Below, in pieces: positions 45,641 through 58,700 of a stretch of 64,000 nucleotides of DNA (position 1 is its first letter; each line of letters begins with the position of its first letter). The notes beneath the pieces are model-generated. The model saw only the letters and a program-made list of their open reading frames with translations. It was not told the DNA's origin and did no database searches. This stretch comes from Mastigias papua (lineage: Eukaryota > Cnidaria > Scyphozoa > Rhizostomeae > Mastigiidae). The position numbers and the translations under genes were made by a program. The DNA lies in NCBI GenBank assembly GCA_964019165.1, contig OZ025284.1, positions 657,185-721,184 of the forward strand. The letters run 5' to 3'.

Positions 45641-48108
45641 TTAGGCCACCACATTTGGTGGCAGTATGCTACAACTTAGGCACTAATATACTTAGTATAT
45701 ATTCGCTCGTCCTAATATCATGTTTAGCTAGAAATACCATGTGCCCAGGTAGCACTTGGAGGAAAAAATTACCCTCTCTCGTGGCTCCTGGGTGCCGTAG
45801 TAGTGCTACCCTGGGTGGTCAGTGGGAGGGTAATGACCCTCTCACACCAGCAGGGAAATACGTATACTATTAATACAGCAGAAACAAAAAGTGTTTCAGT
45901 AGGTATGTTTAAGAGTTCTCATGGTGCCCTAGGCAACCCATGGGGGAAAATATCACCCCCATGTGGACCTGGGACCAAGTGTACAGCAAGTGCTGAAGTG
46001 TATTAGTAGTGAATATAATATTACTCATCGTAGCACCCAGGGCAATCTGCAGGGGAGAAAGTCACCCCCTGTGTGTACCTGGGGAAACCTAGTGCGTTTA
46101 ACATGAGTATGTATCATTCATTCACTATTATGTAACAGTTGAGCCAGATACGACCCCAATAGCTGCCAAGTTCGTCCATTTCTTAGTTGTTACCACTCTA
46201 TGCTGTTTGTCGCGCGCACCTAGGCCGCAGATGAGTTAATCGACGTTTACGGAGTAAATAGTAGATTAACGCATACAGGCCGTTGTCAGCCCAGTTCCCT
46301 TCTCTATTTCCCGCCCATATCCTAGTTCCAATCCCCTTTCTGTCTTCCTTGATTCCATGCCGCATGCTTCTTCCTTGTTGGTCGCAAGAAAGTTTCCCAC
46401 CCACCCATCCCCTTTACTTTTGCCCCAACTTTTCTTCCCTCTCTCACTGGTCCTCCTGACTTTCCACCTGGGTCGTTCTGGCCTCCCTACAGTTCTCCTT
46501 CTTACCATCATCTCCAGCCCATTCCTTCCCAGACACTCCTAATTATGTTATATATCCGCTAGGGTTAGGCCACCACATTTGGTGGCAGTATGCTACAACT
46601 TAGGCACTAATATACTTAGTATATATTCGCTCGTCCTAATATCATGTTTAGCTAGAAATACCATGTGCCCAGGTAGCACTTGGAGGAAAAAATTACCCTC
46701 TCTCGTGGCTCCTGGGTGCCGTAGTAGTGCTACCCTGGGTGGTCAGTGGGAGGGTAATGACCCTCTCACACCAGCAGGGAAATACGTATACTATTAATAC
46801 AGCAGAAACAAAAAGTGTTTCAGTAGGTATGTTTAAGAGTTCTCATGGTGCCCTAGGCAACCCATGGGGGAAAATATCACCCCCATGTGGACCTGGGACC
46901 AAGTGTACAGCAAGTGCTGAAGTGTATTAGTAGTGAATATAATATTACTCATCGTAGCACCCAGGGCAATCTGCAGGGGAGAAAGTCACCCCCTGTGTGT
47001 ACCTGGGGAAACCTAGTGCGTTTAACATGAGTATGTATCATTCATTCACTATTATGTAACAGTTGAGCCAGATACGACCCCAATAGCTGCCAAGTTCGTC
47101 CATTTCTTAGTTGTTACCACTCTATGCTGTTTGTCGCGCGCACCTAGGCCGCAGATGAGTTAATCGACGTTTACGGAGTAAATAGTAGATTAACGCATAC
47201 AGGCCGTTGTCAGCCCAGTTCCCTTCTCTATTTCCCGCCCATATCCTAGTTCCAATCCCCTTTCTGTCTTCCTTGATTCCATGCCGCATGCTTCTTCCTT
47301 GTTGGTCGCAAGAAAGTTTCCCACCCACCCATCCCCTTTACTTTTGCCCCAACTTTTCTTCCCTCTCTCACTGGTCCTCCTGACTTTCCACCTGGGTCGT
47401 TCTGGCCTCCCTACAGTTCTCCTTCTTACCATCATCTCCAGCCCATTCCTTCCCAGACACTCCTAATTATGTTATATATCCGCTAGGGTTAGGCCACCAC
47501 ATTTGGTGGCAGTATGCTACAACTTAGGCACTAATATACTTAGTATATATTCGCTCGTCCTAATATCATGTTTAGCTAGAAATACCATGTGCCCAGGTAG
47601 CACTTGGAGGAAAAAATTACCCTCTCTCGTGGCTCCTGGGTGCCGTAGTAGTGCTACCCTGGGTGGTCAGTGGGAGGGTAATGACCCTCTCACACCAGCA
47701 GGGAAATACGTATACTATTAATACAGCAGAAACAAAAAGTGTTTCAGTAGGTATGTTTAAGAGTTCTCATGGTGCCCTAGGCAACCCATGGGGGAAAATA
47801 TCACCCCCATGTGGACCTGGGACCAAGTGTACAGCAAGTGCTGAAGTGTATTAGTAGTGAATATAATATTACTCATCGTAGCACCCAGGGCAATCTGCAG
47901 GGGAGAAAGTCACCCCCTGTGTGTACCTGGGGAAACCTAGTGCGTTTAACATGAGTATGTATCATTCATTCACTATTATGTAACAGTTGAGCCAGATACG
48001 ACCCCAATAGCTGCCAAGTTCGTCCATTTCTTAGTTGTTACCACTCTATGCTGTTTGTCGCGCGCACCTAGGCCGCAGATGAGTTAATCGACGTTTACGG
48101 AGTAAATG
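45641..48108. repeat. 924-bp tandem repeat, 2.67 copies
   Basis: Copies begin with TTAGGCCACC at 45641, 46565 and 47489. The first two are complete and the third stops after 620 bases, where the satellite resumes. The copies appear identical in every part I compared. Each unit is a 620-bp hairpin-rich part ending GGAGTAAAT plus a 304-bp pyrimidine-rich part that begins with the same 27 bases as the left end of the 8-kb insertion. No frame in it resembles a protein. Confidence 0.95.
45646..46071. repeat. cluster of compound hairpins (first copy of the 924-bp unit)
   Basis: Perfect short stems lie at 45646-45661 (CCACCA/TGGTGG), 45826-45841 (GAGGGT/ACCCTC), 45939-45963 (CATGGGGG/CCCCCATG) and 46050-46071 (CAGGGG/CCCCTG). 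The last three sit inside outer CCCAGG/CCTGGG-type arms. CCCAGGTAGCAC near 45747 also pairs with GTGCTACCCTGGG near 45804. The inner stems flank related loops (AATG, AAAATATCA, AGAAAGTCAC), so the hairpins are diverged copies of one module. The same set recurs 924 bases downstream in each further copy. Confidence 0.8.
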
Positions 48109-48815
48109 ATTGATTTTGATTGCAGATTGAAAAGTGATGAAAATGAGCCAATTTTGGCCAAAAAGTAAGGCTATAGCCTTGGTATTTTGCCCAAAAATGA
48201 GCGAAAAATGACCGAAATTGAAATTGATTGATTTTGATTGCAGATTGAAAAGTGATGAAAATGAGCCAATTTTGGCCAAAAAGTAAGGCTATAGCCTTGG
48301 TATTTTGCCCAAAAATGAGCGAAAAATGACCGAAATTGAAATTGATTGATTTTGATTGCAGATTGAAAAGTGATGAAAATGAGCCAATTTTGGCCAAAAA
48401 GTAAGGCTATAGCCTTGGTATTTTGCCCAAAAATGAGCGAAAAATGACCGAAATTGAAATTGATTGATTTTGATTGCAGATTGAAAAGTGATGAAAATGA
48501 GCCAATTTTGGCCAAAAAGTAAGGCTATAGCCTTGGTATTTTGCCCAAAAATGAGCGAAAAATGACCGAAATTGAAATTGATTGATTTTGATTGCAGATT
48601 GAAAAGTGATGAAAATGAGCCAATTTTGGCCAAAAAGTAAGGCTATAGCCTTGGTATTTTGCCCAAAAATGAGCGAAAAATGACCGAAATTGAAATTGAT
48701 TGATTTTGATTGCAGATTGAAAAGTGATGAAAATGAGCCAATTTTGGCCAAAAAGTAAGGCTATAGCCTTGGTATTTTGCCCAAAAATGAGCGAAAAATG
48801 ACCGAAATTGAAAGT
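48109..48815. repeat. 118-bp satellite, right-hand block (6 units)
   Basis: Six units that match the consensus of the 37.7-40.1 kb part of the main array, in the same orientation and phase. The block ends after GAAATTGAAAGT at 48815. The main array also ends in GAAATTGAAAGT at 40079. Confidence 0.97.
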
Positions 48816-49672
48816 GATTAATGTAAGGTAAAAGTAGCCAGTGTTTTATGATTAAAGTGTGAAATGTAGGAGAAGATATGATTATCATAATGCTGGTGTT
48901 TGCTGCTGGTACGGTAACTGAAGGGTGACTGACGTCTTTGAGAAGCCCAATGGTGCAGTCATAGCTGGAAATATATAGGTTGTGGTGTTGACAATTTGTT
49001 GTGAAATATCGTAGGTGTGTAATCTACGGTCGTTGGCTACAATCAATGTCTCATTGGTAGCTGATGTGGCACACGAGTAGAGAACTCTATTCCTCGGAAG
49101 TTCTATAAAGTATAAAATAGCTAAAGTTTATTTGTGTCACAATAATGTACGGCTTGCTTGGAGTAGTGCATCTATGGGCCGCTGTACGAAAAGACTTGAG
49201 GAATCTGACCTACCCTCCTAAAAGGCTACCTACCACAGGTAATTTATGGACAAATGGAGCCTGAGGATTTTAGCTTACGTTTTGAGTAGTGAAACCAGTA
49301 GTAAATAGCTTGCAACGAGTGCTTGAGAATGGCAAGAAGCACGTGAATAGTAATGAATACTATTGAAAGTTCTTGTGGTCCGAGCAGTCCTGGTTGCCAG
49401 GGTTGTAATGACAAAATACGAAATCGGTGGAGCTTATGTAGAAATTGTTGATGACCTACGGAAATACAAAACTATAAAATGCTAAAGATTTTAAAAAAGT
49501 ATTACTTACAATTCTTGGAGAACATGGTATATTTAGTAAGAAATTGAACTTTCGGAGAATATACTTCATAGGAAATACTTGGCTCTGCAAATATTAGTCC
49601 ATTGCTGGCTGGCTGGCATAAAATTCATTACTTTGTACATCGAGTACTTCATGCGCATTGAAGACGTCACAT
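48816..49672. other. 3' flank of the DOCK gene
   Basis: Presumed 3' UTR and intergenic DNA. A possible polyadenylation signal for the - strand gene is TTTATT (AATAAA on the - strand) at 49127-49132. No other feature seen. Confidence 0.5.
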
Positions 49673-49714
49673 CTATTTTTGTCTTGGGGGCACAGGAGGA
49701 GCTGCTTCCTCATC
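49673..49714 (-). CDS. DOCK1/2/5-like: DOCK terminal exon with stop codon
   Basis: It encodes [13 protein letters not shown] and [11 protein letters not shown] is a class II SH3 ligand, typical for the end of DOCK1-type proteins. Acceptor TTTTTAAG. Reliability depends on the weak donor of the exon before it. Confidence 0.7.
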   Translation of the reverse strand, partial: DEEAAPPVPPRQK

Positions 49715-52700
49715 CTTAAAAAGAAGTAGGGTTATGAAGTTAATAGCAGACTAAACAAATGTTAAAAAATAAACAAAGGACATTAGCACATAAATTTGAA
49801 AGCCTACATAAAGTCTAAAATTTGCAAGAGAACAACCTTTCATTCAACTACGATGAAAAAGTGATAATTAGTAAGTGACAGGGGACACGTATATGACTAT
49901 TGGAGGGGAAGCTTTTATATATATAGTTGAAATTTTTATATATATATCTATATACCTTTAATTTGATTAAAAACTAGTTAAAAAATTGCCTTTATAAATG
50001 CTTTTGGTCATGACTGGAAGTCATATGTTAAACTTCATATTTATATTTCTTTGGACGTTTAGAGTAGTAGCAGGTCCACATCAGCTTCAGCTGACACAGA
50101 ATTTAACCTGCTTTATCAAATAGATAATGTATGTATGTAAGCAGACCACAGAAGTCTAGCGCGAAGATAGCCTCAAAAGTCCATTATTCATTGAAATCAT
50201 TGGGGAGTGCAAAATAGAATGTACAATAGCAGAGTCCTCCATTATTTCTAAGGAAAATATTATTAACAATAATGGCTATCATGATGCATTGTTAATATGT
50301 CATATAATGAAATAATGTCAAACAATACACCAATATCTATTTGGCTCTGATAAATCTTATGCTTAATTGAAATAGACATATTTTTGGATAAATAAAATAA
50401 AAAAACAAAAGAGCCACCATATTGTTTGATGGTTTCTCATTGGGTTCAACCACTGCATGTTTCTTTTTCATAGGCAGCACAGGGGGTGGAGAATCCCCAC
50501 TGTTATCATCCCCATTTAATACTGGGCGAGCAGGCTTGGGCGGCGCAGAATGCACAGGAGGTGCTTCCGATTTGTCCCTTTTACTCTTTCTTTCCATTTG
50601 TTGGGGTGTCAGCCTTTGCCTTTGATGGCCAACTGGTGCAGCTGCTTCGAGATCCTTGATGGCCTGAAGGTTAGGATAGAAGACGACTTAAAACGGACGA
50701 GCGGGTCGCGGTAGTATACAAATTACAAGTAAAGAACTCTGTATCAAAATCACAGACACCAAAGAATCGGAATTTGGCACTTACGGCAATATGGTATATG
50801 CGGGAAAAGGTGGTTTCTCTCATAAGGTGGTATTCCTCATAAGGTGGTTCTCTCATAAGGTGGTATTCCTCATAAGGTGGTTTCTCTCATAAGGTGGTAT
50901 TCCTCATTAGGACACATAGCGATGTGTGTAAAGCAGAGTTTACAAAAGGTGACTAGCTAGCTGATAGCTCAATTTGTTCAATTCCCATACTAGCTCTTTT
51001 TATTATTGAGCTTTAGCAAGCATCTATGCATGGTGATGTCAAAGTCTTTGGTAAGACTAGGGAAGTATCGAACCATAAGCTTATGCATACATAGCAAGGA
51101 CTCTGCCATTAGGCCAATAAAATTCAGAATAAACACAAAATGGTAAATGATCAAGCTATTTATTGACAATTACTCACTGCTTCTGTTTCAATAACAGTGT
51201 TTCGATTTTGATTCTGATTCTGTCCGGAAAAGATTTGCTGGACACTCTGTCCACCAATGATTATCGTATGACGGTTGCTATGATCTGACGGGGCACGTGA
51301 CGTACGAACCGGCACATCAGACAAATGCTTTGGCGGTATTGGCGGAGGTGGGCGGGTGGAACTGGATTCACTAAAAAACAAAACTCCGAAGCTGAGACAG
51401 CTTCCAGCTCACCAGAGGTATATACTCGCATTGTTGGAACAATTGATGAGTGGCAGAAACTAAATATGTGAATGAACACCAAATTCAAATCAGATCATTT
51501 GGTCCAATATTCTACGCACCGGACGACCATCTAAATGAATGAATGACTTCCTGTTTGACTGTCTGTTTGTCTAACTGACTTCCTGTCTGGCTGACTTCTG
51601 GCCTGACCGGTCTCCTGCTTGACTTCCTGTTTTACTGTCTGTTTGTCTAACTGACTTCCTGTCTGGCTGACTTCCGGTCTGACTGGTCTCCTGCTTGACT
51701 TCCTGTTTGACTGTATCTAACTGACTTCCCGTCTGACTGACTGCCTGTTTGACTAATGACTGGCTGTTTGATGACTTACAGAGTTACTAACTCAATGACT
51801 GACTTATACCAAAAGCTACATAACTAGAAGGCGCTGACTAAAAGCAACAAAAAGGCATTGTTACAAAATGATTCAAAATGATTGAGTGATTAACAATGAT
51901 TGAGCAGTATACCTGAATTTTTCACCGTGTGGCCACAGAATACTTGTAGGTCGACAAACACTATCACGCTGTTGCTAAGGAATGCAGAAAAACTGTCTCG
52001 ATTAGAATATCAAACAATAGGTAAAGAACCTGCTATACACATAGATGGCATCAATATGGCCAAATAGCTTTTGTCTATAAGAACCTCTAAAAATCAGTTA
52101 AAATGAAATATGGAGTGAAGATTGATCGTGTTTGAGGCCTAAGTAAAAAGTACTGACTGACTGTGCAAAGTAAATTGCATCAAAGAACAAATAAATCCAA
52201 TAAATCCGTATAATCACTGATTCGTTGTGATTAATCATTGAGAATGATTCCGATCTAGTATCTCTAGATCGCAAGATGGGACAAATTCTACCAGACTTTC
52301 AAAAAGCTCTCCATTTAACAATAATGAATTTTAAACTTGGCTCCTGGTAGGCTACAACCTAATAGATCACAGAGTAACTTTATAATTAAACAAAATTCGA
52401 ATGACCTAAGCTCGAGATTCTGAACAGTTATACATCAAAGTACGAAATGACAATGAAAAACAATTTCAGATCCAATAGGAATGGAAATAAGTAACAGACC
52501 GCTGACAGCGAATCAAAAAATTCTTATGAAAATAATACAGACGGGCATTTGTTAGAATCTGCAGGAAAATGGGGTTTTACTCATAGGGGGCTGGGCTCTA
52601 GGTTACCAGGGACAATTGCTGAGTAAGAAAATATAAAAGAAGTAAACATGAAGAAACATAATCATTAAAGCGTTAATTGATATAAGTATAAAAGGAATTC

Positions 52701-55700
52701 CAAAACGAAAAAGATGAATGTTACCACTTGTCGCCTGTATGGAGTGATCTTTGTCTTCATTTCCTTGAAGCACTTCTCCATTTTTTCATGGAACGGCTTC
52801 AAATCCTCGGGAGCTCTAACCTTATGCAACGCCAGACCTTGCTCAAGGAGGTCAACCTGATTATGAAAAATGACATAAGACTTCTATTGAATACTCTGCC
52901 ATAAACATATATCGAAAGCAGGTTTCCCTACTAGCTTGATAACCAGGCTAGGATAACATAGAATGGAGTTAAATAAATATACTACTGCTATTGTTCATTA
53001 AAAACCAAGTCTTACTGGTGTCAAGTTTTACTGTTTAGTCGGTGGTATGTCAGTTAAGTGAAAAAAGGAATGATTGAAAAGGACACAAATACCTGATCGA
53101 CAATAAGCTCTTTCAACTCTTCCATGAAGGAAGAATGAGATGGATTCTTCTCCAAATACTCTTCATTGAAGAAGGCCTAGGCAGAAAGAACATGATGTCA
53201 GAAAGGTTATGTTGCATAGTATGGTCAAATCAAAGAACTATCTATTCATGGAGTGATTATAATATGTGCTATAAACACTTGATGATTTCACGAATCAAAT
53301 GAATCACTTAATGATCGAATACTGAAGTGATCAAATATCTAAGACTTGACTAGTCACATAATCGCCCAATCACTAAACTAATCAATGATTGCTGGAATAA
53401 TCCAGATTAAATAAAACCAGTGACTAAATCGCCTGATGATTGCTGCCAAGCAAATGAGTCACCAAATGAATCACTCCAAATCAAAATTTCTAATAACCAT
53501 AAAATCAAACAAAAATCAAGCTGTTATTAAAACAATCTCTTTATCATGCACTTCTTCCTATCATTTTGGCTACGAAAAATATTATTCAATGCAACACTAA
53601 TGTCAACAAATGTCACTAAAATCAACTCGCCTTTTCATAATTTGATATTCCACCCATAACAGCTGCATCGATAACACCATTCAGTAACATACTCAATGGA
53701 TTCAAATTCGCTTTTGCATCCGCTCTGTAACGACCAATCATGCTCTGGATTTCTTTGTTCTTCGAACGCATTGTTTCCAAAGCATTCTCAATCGGGGTCA
53801 GTTCAATCTATGAAAATCGAACACATATATTTTCATGGCAGGCAATGCATTTTGTGCAGAATACTTCTTGATTTTTTCCTGATTTTCTTGACTAAACTGG
53901 CAGAATTCCCTGAATCCATCACTACCATTCAATATCTTCTGTTCAACACAATACAACAAAAAACAAAGAATTTCAATTTTAAACGAACACAAATTACACA
54001 ATTCCTTGACTTCTTCCAAAATTGTGCAAACTTCCCTGACTTTTTCCTGATTTCCATAACTGAAATTAAATCCCTGACAATTTCATGATTTACCTGATCG
54101 CTAGTCACCCAGATATCAGATATACAAGTAATGAATATCTTCCTAAATCAAATTTGGGAATAGTTTTTATTCTAACAGATGGGTAAATTGGTCCTAAGAT
54201 AACCAAATGTATAGGATAAGCAAGGCTCACTGAATGTTTTAAAGTATGGGTGCTCTTTATAATGAACAAACAATGTTACTTTTGTGATATTGTCTACTTG
54301 CGTTCGTCATTCTTTCCCAAGCCATTTCAATAAGACTCAAAGATATTCCAGCACTTATTTACCTTCTCAGAATGGGAAACTTCAAACCACCGGAGAATTC
54401 CAGGAAAACTTAATTGAGTTATCATCGTTGTACGCAGGATGAATAGTGTCTGTGAGAAAACACATAACAATATAGAAGATATATAAAGAAACAAACTACA
54501 ATATAGTAAAGATTTTTCGGAAGTTTTATAACTGCAAGAGAAACAATCGCCAACTAAACTGATCTCAACACGTGAGAAGTTGAAAAAGACGCATTGAAAA
54601 GTTTGATCTTAAGATTCCTTAACCTGCTCTTACAACATTTAATTTGGTACAGCCTCTCTACGGCACAACTCAATCTCATCTACATTAAGTGATAAAGTTA
54701 AATGCACCACAAGGCACTGCGGTTCGAAGCAGGGAAGGTATATTGTAATGTAAATAAAGGAAAAACAAGCGAGAACGGGCAAGCATGAAATATGAATGGC
54801 ATTTGGTATTTAGGATACAAGGGGGAAGAAACGATTCAAATACTCACTGCAAATTCATTATCTTTATCTTTCTTTCCTTTGTGAAATGGCCTTGACAATG
54901 CAAACTGTGTTATGTCATTGACTTCATAAAACCTGACGTAATAAACCAGTTAGATCATTATTCTAGAAATAACACTAAGATGGGAAATTGGCAGGATATT
55001 TACACCAAGGCGGTTGGATTAAACATAAAAAATATGCTTCACATAAAATCTTTAGCAATCAACAGATAACTAGTAAAATGCTTTTCTGAAGGACGCCATG
55101 TGACATTCCCAGTCACAGAAAAAGGACCATACTATGATTGTACGTGGTTGCCGCAGATGGAACTCGATGACAAAATGTACTTTCTAGCAAAGGCAGTCAC
55201 AGGAAAGCTAAATTGATTTACACACGTAGTTGTTTCATTTGTGATAGATCAAACGATGTATACTGACTTTTTATCATGCAAAATAAATCTCCCTATATGA
55301 ATGTCATAATCATAAAGCTGTTGGGCTTCTGTAATCAATCAATTACGCTATCGGCTGTGACATTAATCTAGAAATGACATTAGATGTTTACTTTCGGATT
55401 TGTTCAGCAACCGCTTTCCCTCGGAACCTGCGTCGCTCAACCGGAACTGGATCAACACGGCAAACTTGAAAGTCTGAGCGTTAATTAAAGAAACCAGCTT
55501 AACCAACACTTGACCAAATCGAGAAGAACTGTACAATTCGTGAGCTAGATTTCCCGTAAAAAAACTGTACATTAAACAAATTCATATTACAACAGAAGAT
55601 GACTACATGCTATACTATCAAAGCGTTTTCGTAATATTAAATCTATGAGGATGTGTTAATTACGAAATTTGAAAAAGATACATTGGAAGGAAGACTCGGT

Positions 55701-58700
55701 GATGCTTTCGTCTGGAGGTTCCAGGGAATTGAGGAACTAAAACAATGCAAGCAGAAAAACGAATCGATTAAACGTTGTGTAAAGTTTGAACAAAGATAGA
55801 ATATAAATGAGGGGGTGGTCAGGGAATAACATAATGCAAAACCAATCGAAAATACAAGTACAAATTAAAATTGAGAAAAGCTAAGTTTGATTTTCAAAAC
55901 ATATTCTAGTGCGATGGATGAGCAGCCGAGTGTACAAGTGTTCACTTGCAGTGAGGTAAGTCGATCCTTCGAAGAACGTTTCATGAAATTGTTTGGATGC
56001 ATCCTTATACCCACAAAGCAGCAAATGTGTACACGTTGGCAAATCTCATGAGACACAGGATGCGAGGGAGGGGATTTGTTACTCTTTTTCAAAACCCAGG
56101 TGGCGTGGAAAAGTATTCTCCCTAGAGGAAAGGCACTCTCAACTTATACATGTGTGTGAGAGAGAACAGACGATAAAATCATGGAACAAATTTCGCAAAG
56201 CTGTGTGTTGAAATAATATGATGAATATTGAAGGAAAAGCATCAAAAAGTGACAAGATTATTTAACTATATCAAAAGTGAACAGAATACGTGTAAAACAC
56301 AAAAGCGTCTAAAAGAGATTTGGAAAGCAAATAGTTTAATATTAATATATGCTTCGTAGGCTTTATCCACAACATGGGAGCAGCCGGTTATAGATATTGC
56401 ATCAATATTGGAACTGAATTGAAATTGAAAAGAAATTAACGGATTGTAAGATATCCAAATAGATATGAGAAATATTGGATGAAAGATAAGCTGATAAAGC
56501 TCATTACTTGCGCAGAAGGAAACTGGCTCTGCATTCGCATTTTGAAATCGGCCAGCCTTTCGTATTCGCTCCCACGGTATATGAATACTTTATTCTAGAA
56601 TTGGCAAAAGACGAAATAAAAGAGGCTCAAAAGGCAACATAACTGTAAAACACAAGGGTATTGGGCTGTTTTGAGGGCACAAAAGCCAACATATGGCTTG
56701 AAACACCCACCTCGGCACGATGTCTGTGAGGAATTGTTACTAAAATTAAAAATCTACTAGACAATGCAATGCGATATGTTGGAATTTGCCCATTCATAGA
56801 CATAATGTTGTCTGAGATATTCCTTTTTCAGTACAACTCAATTACATAGACGCATTGGGCAACAGCACCATTCATCACCAATTGGTAAAACCTTTGCCAC
56901 AACAAACTGACAAATGTCTAGTACTGAAGGAGGTATTGAAATAGATAACAGAATGAAATAAACACAAACAGACATATACCAGTGATTACAGTTAAAGACA
57001 AGGTCATGAAAACTTACTCTCAGAAAAGCTGGAAATCCTTTTCCGTAAAACCCAACTCGAAAGTATTCAGGTTCTGCTCTAATAACACTCTTGATGATGT
57101 TCTCAAAGAATCGAGCTTGCTTTTCCTAGAATATCAACAAACACGTGCGAATTTCCACTCAAAACAAAATAGACGCCGAGCTTAAACTACAATTTGTACA
57201 TTTAAAGATATGAGCACGGGACTTAATAGAGTATTGCAAAAAAGTTATGTGAGGTAATATAAAATAGCTTAGAGTAATAAATCATGAAGTAAACAAGTAA
57301 AATATAGGACTAACTGTGATATAAATGATAAATATGAGAGAACAGGAATACCATAGAAGCTGGAAAGATAACTTAGTCGTGTGCTTTAGTTAGGCCATCG
57401 AATAAGTACATAAAGAGGGCAAATTAATGGGACAGTAAATCAATTTGCTATCTCTGTAGTCTATACCCATTAATAAGAATTAAACACCTTCCAAAAAGAA
57501 AATTCCTACGAATTTCTGTGCAATGCACAAAACTTATGTACAAAGAGCTTTAGACCAAAGTGATTTGAGCTATATTTTTGTAGCTTTATGACTGTCTCAA
57601 GAAATATGCACAGTACTGTATGTTCTCGCAAAGGAAGCTTGAAAATGTAGATCAGAAGCACGCAGTACGAGAAATCATGGAAATATTTCAATAGCTATTT
57701 TCCACACAAAGTAAATGAGAAATGAAATGGTAAAAGAATCACCGGCGATGCATCACTAATCATATGACATTAATCAATAATCATTATAATCAACAATAGA
57801 GTAATCATCATCAACGATTGTCGTAAATGTTATCACCGATTACTCGGATCATTCATCTTTTACCATCACAAATCATTATGAATCATCATTATCACTATCA
57901 ATGATCACCCTAATTACTGCGACCATTACTATGATTCATCACTAATCATCACCAATCATCGCCTGTCATCACAAACATCATGAAGATTATGATCATGATG
58001 ATCAGTATCAATCACTATCATCAAATAATAACGTTTCAAACCAATTATAAATATGATGAATTCAATCTCAACAATGAAAGGTCATGCAAGAAAACCTCTC
58101 AGAAAAACTACAAGGTCGAGCTTTAACTAAAACATAGAACATCAAATGGAAAGCAAAGCATACCAAAATTTGACTCAGTTGAACATAATCATACGTCTCG
58201 GTCTCGTATTGCTGCGCAAGTTCCTTGCAAAGTCTAATGCCATATTCCCAAGTCTGTGAAATAAGTATTCGAGAGCATGAAACTGTATAAAGTACCAAAG
58301 TCGTTTGCCAACTCTAAATAGACTTTGACCTATGACATCGTAAGAAAAATGCACCAAAAACTTTCCTAAAAGTAGGCCTAAATGCAAATATAGCGAACTT
58401 ACTAGTATCAAATGAATCTTCATGGAGCTGATACAAAATCACTGATCTTAATTTAAAAATAAAATCATGCCATGTCCCTTGTATTGCTTCAAAAAACACC
58501 ACTGAAATGATCTTTCCCTCTAACACCTGTTTCAATAAATTCTTACACAAAGATGAATTTATCAACAACGTGACATCTTCGACAACATAAATTCCAATAC
58601 ATGACACTCAGCTTCTATAACCAAGTCAATGTAACAGCAATACGATAGCCTTAGCACTAAGTCAGCAGGACTGTTACATTTACATACTCGCATAACAATC

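Larger units (their letters stand above)
40079..48109. mobile_element. 8-kb insertion of unrelated sequence into the satellite, in phase
   Basis: The 118-bp array stops after GAAATTGAAA at 40078 and resumes with TGATTGATTTTG at about 48109, the next bases of the same unit, with at most a base or so lost. The left end starts TAGTAGATTAACGCATACAGG and the right end finishes GTTAATCGACGTTTACGGAG then TAAAT. Near the ends lies an imperfect inverted repeat: GTAGATTAACGCAT..GGCC at 40081, and its partner GGCC...ATGAGTTAATCGAC at 48071-48092. No transposase or recombinase is seen. It may be a composite mobile element, a second satellite that invaded the first, or several nested insertions. Confidence 0.6.

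Noticed and set aside
45634..47854. Repeated 60-80 codon frames on both strands
   Set aside because: They recur only because the 924-bp unit is repeated, on both strands, and overlap hairpins.
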